Shown here in pieces: positions 54,275-62,059 of a stretch of 64,000 nt of DNA; positions within the stretch are counted from its first letter, which is position 1, and every line of letters starts with the position of its first letter. Position numbers and translations under genes: made by a program. Origin of the DNA: JAHDCJ01 sp039028895 (GTDB taxonomy: Bacteria > Bacteroidota > Bacteroidia > Chitinophagales > Saprospiraceae); contig JBCCHF010000037.1 in the NCBI GenBank assembly GCA_039028895.1, positions 1 to 64,000 of the forward strand, in the 5' to 3' direction. The notes under the pieces are model-generated. The model had not been told where the DNA came from and did no database searches. It saw only the letters and a list, made by a program, of their open reading frames with translations.

Positions 54275-56236
54275 CTAGTTAACGATTAGTCGCTTAGATA
54301 ATTTACGATTGTCAGCAGTGGTCAGTTTCACGGTATAAACCCCGGCTGATAAGCCTCGAACCGAAAATTCGAAACGATCAGCCTCCATCAGTTTTTGGGT
54401 ATAAATGGTTTGACCCAGTGTATTGATCAATTCAAACTGAATAATGGACTCTCCCTGATCCACGACATTGATAATTACTTTTTCGAAAGCGGGATTAGGG
54501 AATAATGAAATAAAACCAGTTGCTTCCTCTACATTGGTAACTGGAGTGGCACTGTTGACTGTATTGTCTCTTGAGACGATCCAAAGTTCAGGATCAAATT
54601 CTATCGATTCCACCTCAAAAGGTAATGCCACTGAAAATAGCTCACTTGAAAAAGTATGGTCAAACACCACAATTGAATCAACCCCATCTCCAATAAACTG
54701 AACAGGAATAGGCATTTCAAAGAAATCTACTGAATTATGCGAGGTGGTCTGATCTACCTGCAGGTTGACCAGGCCGGCGGTCTGGCTCCAAACCAGGTGA
54801 TAACTGGGATACCCTTCTCCATAGAACCAATCCGCAAAAAACTCATCGAAATCAATACCACTTTGCAATTCTAAATGGTCTTGAAGATCATCTGTGATCG
54901 CATAACTGAATTCCAGATCGGGATCATTAAGATAATTACGACACGCCTGAAAGAAATCACCATCTCCCATTACCCAGCGCAACATATGAAGAATAAGCGC
55001 ACCCTTTGAATAAGATAACCGACCATTAAAGATCCGGCTAACTTCACTGGTGTCTGTTACAAAGGTCGACCCATCCGGTTCGCTGGTCACCTGATCGATG
55101 CGATTGGATTTAAATAATTCCCAGGTATTAGGATCGAAATTTTCCCAATACAATCCCGTAAGGTAAGTTGCAAAACCTTCGTTCAGCCAGATATCCTGCC
55201 AGCTCCCGCATGTCACTTTGTTGCCAAACCATTGGTGCGCCAACTCATGAGATAATAAACTGTAACTATAAGTGCCCATAAAACTCATGGTCTGGTGTTC
55301 CATACCGCCGCCCCAGCCAAACTGGGCATGACCATATTTTTCTTCAGCGAAAGGATATAAACCGAATAGCTCATTGTACAAGTTCATCATATTGATCAAC
55401 CTTGTACTTTGGGATTGAAGCAAATCCAGATCTTCCGGATACACATAATTTAGGACCTCGATAGAATCATTGCCATCATCATAGTGTATATGATTAGTAA
55501 ACACCGCATAATTCGTTACAGAAATGGCTATTAAGTAAGCAGGTATCGGAAAGCGATGTTTCCAATGATAGATCTTATCTGGTCCTGTAGTAATCTCTCC
55601 AACCAGCAATCCGTTACTAGCCACCCGATATGCTTGCGGTGTTCGTACGACTACATCAATTGAATCAATCTTGTCAGACAGGATCTGCTTGCACGGCCAC
55701 CAGTCTTTTGCTCCATATGGTTCGGAGAGAGTCCAGATGATAGGAACATCGTCATGTGTATCCTGTACGAATGATCCAAAGCCAGTCGTTTGGGGCATCC
55801 CCTGGTAGAAAACACTTACAGAATCCAATGCGTTTAACGGTGCAGGAAAGTCAATACGCAATACGTCAGGCTCTGGATTGGAGAAACTGACTGTGTCCCC
55901 ATTATAGACAACTGAGTCTACAACAAGGCTATCAGACATATCAAAATGGATCGTTTGAAAGTCACTAACTAAGGGTTCAAAATAAGTAGTTACTGTCCCG
56001 TTAATATAGTACACCGCAGGATCAATCGCCCACTCAAGCCGATGGTATTTGATATCATAATCCTGGGTAAGGGTTGAAGCTGTGTTGGATTTCCCCAAAT
56101 GTGCATCTCTTTCAGATTTTATTATTGCTTCTAACTCAGCTTCTATATCTTCGGAGACATTCGCTTGTCCTAACATTAAATTTAGGTTAAACCCAAAAAT
56201 TACCAGCGTTAAAACCAACTTTGTACTTAGCTTCAT
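54275..56236 (-). CDS. M1 family aminopeptidase with T9SS type A tail
   Basis: This 653-residue exported zinc metallopeptidase has a signal peptide (1-23) and an N-terminal beta-saddle domain (55-235). The thermolysin-like catalytic domain has GGMEH (310-314) and zinc motif HELAHQ (His330, Glu331, His334), with the third ligand Glu353 in NEGFATY. A shortened C-terminal part follows. The last 85 residues are the T9SS type A sorting domain (ISLFPNPAFEKVIINV, then IQFELINTLGQTIYTQ and GVYTVKLTTADNRKLSKRLIVN). It should remove N-terminal residues from peptides at the cell surface or outside. The gene starts close to and divergent from the serine hydrolase at 56290. Confidence 0.92.
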   Translation of the reverse strand: MKLSTKLVLTLVIFGFNLNLMLGQANVSEDIEAELEAIIKSERDAHLGKSNTASTLTQDYDIKYHRLEWAIDPAVYYINGTVTTYFEPLVSDFQTIHFDMSDSLVVDSVVYNGDTVSFSNPEPDVLRIDFPAPLNALDSVSVFYQGMPQTTGFGSFVQDTHDDVPIIWTLSEPYGAKDWWPCKQILSDKIDSIDVVVRTPQAYRVASNGLLVGEITTGPDKIYHWKHRFPIPAYLIAISVTNYAVFTNHIHYDDGNDSIEVLNYVYPEDLDLLQSQSTRLINMMNLYNELFGLYPFAEEKYGHAQFGWGGGMEHQTMSFMGTYSYSLLSHELAHQWFGNKVTCGSWQDIWLNEGFATYLTGLYWENFDPNTWELFKSNRIDQVTSEPDGSTFVTDTSEVSRIFNGRLSYSKGALILHMLRWVMGDGDFFQACRNYLNDPDLEFSYAITDDLQDHLELQSGIDFDEFFADWFYGEGYPSYHLVWSQTAGLVNLQVDQTTSHNSVDFFEMPIPVQFIGDGVDSIVVFDHTFSSELFSVALPFEVESIEFDPELWIVSRDNTVNSATPVTNVEEATGFISLFPNPAFEKVIINVVDQGESIIQFELINTLGQTIYTQKLMEADRFEFSVRGLSAGVYTVKLTTADNRKLSKRLIVN

Positions 56237-56289
56237 ATTCCTTTTTCTTTATGACCCTGATCCTGTGCAAAAACCACTATTCCAAGAAA

Positions 56290-58143
56290 ATGAAAAAATT
56301 GATATTTCTATTCAGTTTTGCCATTAGTTTCAATTTGGCTTTTTCTTCTGACAATCCTGTGATTAAATCCGTTGACCATCTCACAGATTCCATTCAGGTG
56401 ATCATGGAAGAAGATCAAATGGTTGGCGCGATCCTGGGCGTTATCCAGGGAGACAGTGTGCTTTTCTCTGGTGGTTTTGGATATGCAGACAAAAAGAACA
56501 ACAGACTTGCAGATGAAAACACGCTATTCAGGCTTGGGTCAGTGTCGAAACTTGTTGTGGCTTTAGGTATCCTGAAACTTGTTGAAGACGGACAATTAGA
56601 TATCAACGAAAACCTAAAGGATGTCGCCCCTGATGTACCATTTAAAAACAACTGGGAAAGTACAGACCCGGTAAAGGTTGTTCACCTCCTTGAGCATACT
56701 TCCGGGTTTGATGATGTCAAAGTCAACCGCTTTTGCTCTCTCGAACCCTTATCCCTTTCCGGTAAGGAGAAAATGCTGGCTCAAAAAAGTTCTCTTGTAT
56801 GTCGATGGAAACCAGGGGAAAGATACGCTTACTCAAACCCCAATTACGCTGTGCTTGGTTATATCATTGAAAAAAGATCAGGCCTTCCATTTGAACAATA
56901 CCTCAAGCAAAAGATATTTGATCCGCTTGGGATGGCCATGACGAATTTTGAATCCGGCAATCAAAAACCTGATATCAATACCAAAGAGTACAAACTGGAA
57001 AATGGGATAGTTGTTGAAGCTCCCTCAGTGAGTTTGTGGAGCGGTGCAGATGGCGGTATGTGGTCGTCAGCCAAAGATATGCTCAAATTGCTCAGGTTAT
57101 TTCTTGATGATGGCGCTCCACTGTTTCAAGCCGAAACTATTAAGCGTATGGAAACCTCCTCCAGCTCGCTTGCAGCACGATCAGGTCTAAAGGCTGGTTA
57201 CGGACTTGGTAATGGCGTCAACTACTTTAGTACAAAACTTCCTTATTTCGGACATGACGGTTATGTCGGCACCTGTCATTCTGGATTTTTCTATAACAGA
57301 GAACTTGACATCGGTTTTGTTATGTCTTCAAACAGGGAATACAATGGTCGACCGGCCAGACTAATTGCGAATTATTTATTAGACAGTTTCCCTCAAAATT
57401 ACCCTGAACATATCCCATTGGACCTTGAAGCCATTCAACCTTATCTTGGGCAATACCAATTCGACAGCCCCAGAAACCAGATATCAGCTTTCAGGGAAAG
57501 ACTGATGGATGCACCAGCGCTTTCTGTAAAAGACGGGAAACTGATCTACGATCCATTAATCGGACCCGCTTCAGAATTACATCAAACCGGACCTTTAACT
57601 TTTGCATGGAAAGACAATAACATCCCAAGGGTGATTTTAATGACCGATGAAGATGGTAAAAAAGCCTTATCAATAATGGGCAGGTACTATTCCAAAAGGT
57701 CAAAAGCAGGTGTAATTGGGTATAGGATATTGATTGCAATTTCCGCAGTCCTGATTTTGGCTAGTATTCCAGTTACAATATTGATGTTGATTTTAAAGAT
57801 TTTCGGGAAAGTAAAAGACGACAAAATAACCGCTACAATTATTCCTGCTATCGCTCTAATAGGATTAATCATTAGTGTTATGAAACTCTGGGTTGTTCAG
57901 ATGGATAACGTCAAATTGGCAGAATTAGCATCAATAAATGCAACTTCGATACTCATTTTCCTGGGTACCTCTATTTTTGGAATAGGAGTCTTATGTACTG
58001 GTATTGTAGCATTGAACAGCATGCTTAAATCCAGATTCACACTTTTCAATATTTATTACATGGCCACCTTTTTAGCGTTCGCAATTGTATTTTCTATTCT
58101 TTGGCAACATGGTTGGATTGGAATGAGAACCTGGAGTTTGTAA
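56290..58143 (+). CDS. Beta-lactamase-family serine hydrolase with C-terminal membrane domain
   Basis: I start it at ATG 56290, giving signal peptide MKKLIFLFSFAISFNLAFSS; an in-frame ATG at 56221 overlaps the divergent M1 gene. The protein is 617 residues. The catalytic domain (about 25-345) has SxxK in LGSVSKLVVAL, YSN in ERYAYSNPNYAVLGY and HDGYVG near the third motif. After a beta domain, four membrane segments follow (about 485-617). This matches bacterial PBP4*/AmpH-like hydrolases with a membrane tail. It is a likely envelope peptidase or esterase. It is similar in its core to the lipoprotein hydrolase at 12374. Confidence 0.82.
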   Translation: MKKLIFLFSFAISFNLAFSSDNPVIKSVDHLTDSIQVIMEEDQMVGAILGVIQGDSVLFSGGFGYADKKNNRLADENTLFRLGSVSKLVVALGILKLVEDGQLDINENLKDVAPDVPFKNNWESTDPVKVVHLLEHTSGFDDVKVNRFCSLEPLSLSGKEKMLAQKSSLVCRWKPGERYAYSNPNYAVLGYIIEKRSGLPFEQYLKQKIFDPLGMAMTNFESGNQKPDINTKEYKLENGIVVEAPSVSLWSGADGGMWSSAKDMLKLLRLFLDDGAPLFQAETIKRMETSSSSLAARSGLKAGYGLGNGVNYFSTKLPYFGHDGYVGTCHSGFFYNRELDIGFVMSSNREYNGRPARLIANYLLDSFPQNYPEHIPLDLEAIQPYLGQYQFDSPRNQISAFRERLMDAPALSVKDGKLIYDPLIGPASELHQTGPLTFAWKDNNIPRVILMTDEDGKKALSIMGRYYSKRSKAGVIGYRILIAISAVLILASIPVTILMLILKIFGKVKDDKITATIIPAIALIGLIISVMKLWVVQMDNVKLAELASINATSILIFLGTSIFGIGVLCTGIVALNSMLKSRFTLFNIYYMATFLAFAIVFSILWQHGWIGMRTWSL

Positions 58144-58171
58144 ATTAGCTTTTCATAGAACTAATATTCAA

Positions 58172-58996
58172 ATGGTCCATTACGAAAAGGGTTCGCTGAC
58201 TGTTTTCCAATCTGCTTTGTTTAAAACAAATACGACTGTTGTCCAAACGGATGATCTTGTACTCGTGGCAGACCCTAATTGGCTACCACACGAAATAGAA
58301 GAAGTCCGGCAATATGTGAATAGCATCAGGCAGAACAAGCCGTTATTTTTGCTGTTTACCCACTCGGACTATGATCATATTTTAGGATATAATGCCTTTC
58401 CGGAAGCTACAGTTATTGCTTCCAAAGCTTTTGCAGACAATCCAAAAAAGCAAGAGGTCATAGAGCAGATCCTCCAATTTGACGACGATTATTATGTAGA
58501 CCGACCCTATAAAATCGAATACCCGCAAATTGACATTCCGGTAACGGAGAAAAACAAGATTTTGGGCATCGGCAATACTAGGCTCCACTTCGAATTAGCA
58601 CCCGGACATAATGCAGACGGCATATTTGCGATTGTAGAACCTGGTGGAATATTTATTGCCGGTGATTATTTGTCAGATGTTGAATTTCCGTTCATCTATC
58701 ACAGTGTTTCCCAGTACAATCAAACCCTTCAAAAAGCAACCTTCATTTTTGAAAATCGCAAGATAAGTCACCTGGTTCCAGGGCACGGCAGTGTTTGTAA
58801 TTCACCTGGCGGATTTGCCAAAAGGCTAAATGATTCAAAGGTGTATCTTGAGCGTTTATTGCAATCGGTTATCACTGGTATCTCTTTTGACCTTGAATCC
58901 TTGTTCCGGAAATACCATTATCCCAGATTGATGAAAAAATTTCACGATGATAATCTGGCTTTGCTAAAGACTGAAATAGCTGCCAATAAGGCTTAA
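58172..58996 (+). CDS. Metallo-beta-lactamase-fold hydrolase
   Basis: This 274-residue cytoplasmic protein has the MBL metal motifs. The HxDxDH-type site is THSDYDHILG. A later His in LAPGHNADG, the Asp in IAGDYLSD and a last His in LVPGHGSV complete the set. It lacks domains that would show a substrate; glyoxalase II-like and lactonase-like proteins share this size. It ends 1 base before the start of the HTTM gene, so the two are translationally coupled. Confidence 0.85.
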   Translation: MVHYEKGSLTVFQSALFKTNTTVVQTDDLVLVADPNWLPHEIEEVRQYVNSIRQNKPLFLLFTHSDYDHILGYNAFPEATVIASKAFADNPKKQEVIEQILQFDDDYYVDRPYKIEYPQIDIPVTEKNKILGIGNTRLHFELAPGHNADGIFAIVEPGGIFIAGDYLSDVEFPFIYHSVSQYNQTLQKATFIFENRKISHLVPGHGSVCNSPGGFAKRLNDSKVYLERLLQSVITGISFDLESLFRKYHYPRLMKKFHDDNLALLKTEIAANKA

Positions 58997-58997
58997 T

Positions 58998-60350
58998 ATG
59001 TATAAATCCAAAATCATATCCGAGTTGTTCCGGCCTGTCAGCGCTATATACCTGGGGGTTTTCAGGTTGATTTTTGGCCTGGTTATGATGTTTCAGTTCC
59101 AATCTCATTTTATCAGGGTACAAGACTATGACCAGGAAGGGGTGACAAGATTTTTATACCCCGGTCTTGATTTCATTCCCGTGGCTAATGCCGACACGTT
59201 TCAGATACTACTATGGCTGGGCATAATCGGTGCTTTTTGCCTGTGTGCAGGCCTTCTGTTTCGATGGTCGACCACATTAGTCTTTATTATCTTTTCCTAC
59301 ATTCAACTCCAGGATGCACTCCATTATAATAACCACTACTACTTCTTTTCGCTGGTTTGTTTGCTTTTAATTTTCACGCAGGCAGATCAACGATGCTCTA
59401 TTAAATCTTACTTGAATAAAAACAGAGCCAATCAAAGGGTTTTATTTATGGACTATTTCATACTTCAAGTAATGGTTTTTATTGTTTACTTCTATGGTGG
59501 TTTGGCAAAGCTAAATACAGATTGGTTAAGCGGCGCTGTTACCAAATTTATGTGGTCTGATATTGAAGAGTCAACAGCACTTGCCATCGCATGGAGTGGA
59601 ATGCTTTTTGATTTGCTGATCGGGATTTTGCTATTTATCAAAAAAACGAGGTGGCCAGCAATAATCTTGGCCATTCTTTTCCATTTGACCAATGGGTTAT
59701 TATTTTTTGGAGACATCCATTTGTTCCCCTGGGCCATGATTGCTGCTACATTGCTTTTTGTTGATCCGGATTGGTGGGATAGGTTTAAATTTCAAAAAGG
59801 AAAAGGTAAAAAGTCGGTTAGAAAAAATTCAAAAACAAATTCAAACTCAAAATCAAAAGGAAAAAAGTCATTGGACTCAGGCTCAGCGCCTATTAAGACA
59901 CCGGGGCGATGGGTGGTAATCACACTATCGGTCTTTTTTGTATTTCAATTCATATTTCCACTTAGGCATTACCTGATTCCTGGCAATGTGGATTGGACAG
60001 GCCAGGGTCATTATATGGCATGGCGAATGAAGAGTTACCATAAAACTGTATCGCTCAACTTTTCCACTTACGATCAATCTGGCAGATTGGTAAAAGATTA
60101 TCAAAACCTGGGGCTAAGCCAGGAAGCTGTGAATCGAATCGGGGCTTTTCCTCATTTAGTTTTACAGCTTGCCAAAGAAGTTAACAGACAACTCACTGAT
60201 GGAGATTCTTCCCCTCCCAGACTCCAGGTCGATTACCTCGTTGGTTTCAATGGAAGACCGAGGCAGGCGGCCTTAGATAATGAAGCAAATATCGGCACTA
60301 TTGCTTTCTCCCCTTTCGGGGAAAATGGCTGGATACGACCATTAGAATGA
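58998..60350 (+). CDS. HTTM-domain (gamma-carboxylase-like) membrane protein
   Basis: This 450-residue protein has N-terminal membrane segments that match the HTTM domain shared with vitamin K-dependent gamma-carboxylase: YLGVFRLIFGLVMMFQF, HYNNHYYFFSLVCLLLIF, YFYGGLAKLNTDWLSG and HLTNGLLFFGDIHLFPWAMI. A Ser/Lys/Asn-rich low-complexity linker (about 271-298) follows, then a further membrane segment and a C-terminal soluble domain. Bacterial members have unproven roles. It shares an operon with the MBL-fold gene 1 base upstream. The stop is TGA. Confidence 0.88.
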   Translation: MYKSKIISELFRPVSAIYLGVFRLIFGLVMMFQFQSHFIRVQDYDQEGVTRFLYPGLDFIPVANADTFQILLWLGIIGAFCLCAGLLFRWSTTLVFIIFSYIQLQDALHYNNHYYFFSLVCLLLIFTQADQRCSIKSYLNKNRANQRVLFMDYFILQVMVFIVYFYGGLAKLNTDWLSGAVTKFMWSDIEESTALAIAWSGMLFDLLIGILLFIKKTRWPAIILAILFHLTNGLLFFGDIHLFPWAMIAATLLFVDPDWWDRFKFQKGKGKKSVRKNSKTNSNSKSKGKKSLDSGSAPIKTPGRWVVITLSVFFVFQFIFPLRHYLIPGNVDWTGQGHYMAWRMKSYHKTVSLNFSTYDQSGRLVKDYQNLGLSQEAVNRIGAFPHLVLQLAKEVNRQLTDGDSSPPRLQVDYLVGFNGRPRQAALDNEANIGTIAFSPFGENGWIRPLE

Positions 60351-60764
60351 GCTAATCGTCGACCGTTAAAAAAAATTAAAAAAATTTCATCTTCGGGAAC
60401 TTTCCTCGAAAGTCTTGCATTATATACAGTGTTTTAAGAAATCAAATTCCCTTATTGGGAAATATTTTAAACTAAAATTTAATGAAAATTACAGCAAAGG
60501 AAATTGGTGATTTGTACCCAATAGCTGGTTTTCATAAGTGTACTAGATCCTGGTTCTAGGTTAATCGCGGCAAGCTCCGCTCCTATCTTCAGCCAGGTAC
60601 ACTGAAAACCTGGCAAAATTCCAAATTTTTTTTCCCATTAAGGGGCTCAGACTTTGAGCACAGATGATCGTTTTTCGATCTAGCCATAGTCAAAACAATT
60701 TCACCAATCGAAAAGCGTCAAAGGAAAGCCTTTGACAATTACCATTTTTTGAAACTCCAAATAG
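60351..60764 (+). other. Leader-like intergenic region with attenuator-type hairpin
   Basis: This is 414 bases without a normal gene. A 25-codon frame (ATG at 60482, MKITAKEIGDLYPIAGFHKC then stop) is followed by GCCAGGT and ACCTGGC forming a 7-bp stem (60594-60616), then eight T (60628 onward). Together they resemble a leader peptide and attenuator, or the end of a short RNA. The rest is A/T-rich with a purine-rich stretch before the tRNA. Promoters for the tRNA and large RNA should be here. Confidence 0.35.
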
Positions 60765-60835
60765 TGCGCGGTGGTGTAAAGGCAACACACGAGGCTCATA
60801 TCCTCGATTTCCAGGTTCGAGTCCTGGCTGCGCGA
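60765..60835 (+). tRNA. tRNA with CAT anticodon (Met or Ile2), slightly atypical
   Basis: It folds as a 71-nt cloverleaf. The acceptor TGCGCGG pairs with CTGCGCG, with a T-G first pair and one further G-T pair. T8 is present and the D-arm is GTGT/ACAC. The anticodon arm is CGAGG-CTCATAT-CCTCG with CAT. The variable loop is only 4 nt, and the T-arm is CCAGG-TTCGAGT-CCTGG. The discriminator is A. CCA is not encoded. T1 and the short variable loop are unusual for a chromosomal tRNA and recall phage or element tRNAs. It directly precedes the hairpin-rich region. Confidence 0.8.
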
Positions 60836-61930
60836 CATGGAAAGCCTGTTATTCCGGGTTCCTGTGAATGCCAATGGGTATTTACAGTTACTTCCGGTGG
60901 CAGGGGACTTCCGGGCGGCTTACCGTCTTCAAATAATCCAGGTAACTGGGATAAACCCCGAATCTGTCGGCAAACGGAACGGGGGACTCCTCCTGCAGGG
61001 GAGTTTGAGTAAGCAAGCAGCAAACGTGCTAATCCCGCTATGTCAGGGGCAAACCGCTGAGACAGAAGGGCTTAACACAGCTCCGATTTAACTCGGAGCT
61101 TGAGGTGGAGACACCAATAGGGAAAGCTGTAGGGCAACGGTCGTAACAAAGCTATCCACTTTGTTAAGGGCTGGGTCCAGTACCAAAGACATCTGCCGGG
61201 CGACTGGTCGATATCTTGACATACCGTGGATCGGGAGATTCACAGGAAGGAGGTTGGTATTCTGAAGACAAAAACCTTCGGAGCCATCCCGAAGCCCTTC
61301 TTCCATTTGCCGTGTGAGCGCCTGTTAAGCGTGTCACTGGATTAGAGTTCCAGAAACGACAACTCAAATTTTAAGCGAAAGCTTCGGGCGTTGTAGTGTA
61401 GTAGATGCCTAAACCCATTGCCCTCCAAAACCGGATCAGTCCGGCCTTGGAGACAGATATGGGGTGTGTGAGCCCGCAAGGCTCTCATGCGCAGTATACA
61501 TTCGCTCAGACCCGACCCCGGGCTTGATGACCAGGGGTCCGGCTGTTAATGGCGGAGGACCAACCTCCAGCTACTGTAAAGCGCAGCTCCGAGCTGCTAT
61601 ACAGGCCACGTCTAAGGTGCTGATCAGCTACAATGTAGACCTCTTTGAGGTCAGCCAAGGCATTGGACGGATACTCTTGCTCCGGCAACGCGGTGAGGGT
61701 GGAAAACCAGGAACACTGGATCGCAAATCCAGTCATAATCTGAGGAAGGTCCGTCTGCAAGTCGCTGTATTCTCAGGCGTAACTTATTTTTTTCAAAATT
61801 CCGGGTTTTGGGTTTCATAAATCGAACTTTAAACCCGGAACGAGAAATAAAAACCCTAAACAAACAAAGATATTTACCAGGTCTACAGTCGACCGCGACA
61901 ACGGGTCTGTGGCCCTGGATCATTTTTTTA
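60836..61930 (+). ncRNA. Putative large structured RNA, about 1 kb
   Basis: This stretch has no credible gene: frames on both strands are short and of non-protein composition, and its G+C is higher than its flanks. It is packed with perfect or near-perfect local hairpins. Examples are a GGTG-GAGA-CACC tetraloop hairpin (61104-61115), AGCTCCGA with TCGGAGCT (61079-61099), AACAAAG with CTTTGTT (61145-61165), AAGC-GAAA-GCTT (61374-61385), GAGCC-CGCA-GGCTC (61471-61485) and GACCTCTTTGAGGTC (61638-61652). TTCCGGGTTT with AAACCCGGAA (61799-61840) is a 10-bp stem. It begins right after a tRNA and ends at a terminator. Size, density of GNRA-type loops and tRNA linkage recall large RNAs such as GOLLD or ROOL, which often lie beside tRNAs in phages, but I cannot confirm a match. 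Confidence 0.55.
61877..61930 (+). terminator. Terminator of the putative large RNA
   Basis: CCAGG (61877-61881) pairs with CCTGG (61914-61918), enclosing an inner ACAG/CTGT stem (61885-61888 with 61907-61910). Seven T follow at 61923-61929. It is placed as expected for the end of a transcript covering the hairpin-rich region. Confidence 0.65.
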
Positions 61931-62059
61931 TTTATTGGATTTTTCTTCAAAGCGTGTGAAGTCAAGGGCAACCGTTCTTTTTCATGCGCTTTTTTATTAG
62001 TATTTTGAGAAAAGACTGCTTTATTTGCTGCTTTATTATTAATACTAACATTTCGGGCA

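Noticed and set aside
61700..61775. tRNA-Cys gene
   Set aside because: Only an anticodon-like arm is present; there are no acceptor, D or T arms.
60836..61790. RNase P RNA or tmRNA
   Set aside because: A GAGGAAGGTCCG stretch resembles RNase P, but it lies at the wrong end and the partner strand is not where it should be. No tmRNA tag frame or tRNA-like ends are present.
60836..61790. Group I or group II intron
   Set aside because: I see no convincing P/Q/R/S core and no domain V hairpin, and no intron-encoded protein.
60749..61820. Several 65-118-codon frames on both strands in the hairpin-rich region
   Set aside because: They overlap each other and the tRNA, have odd composition (Gly/Arg/Pro-rich) and no motif. 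Stable hairpins explain the sequence better.
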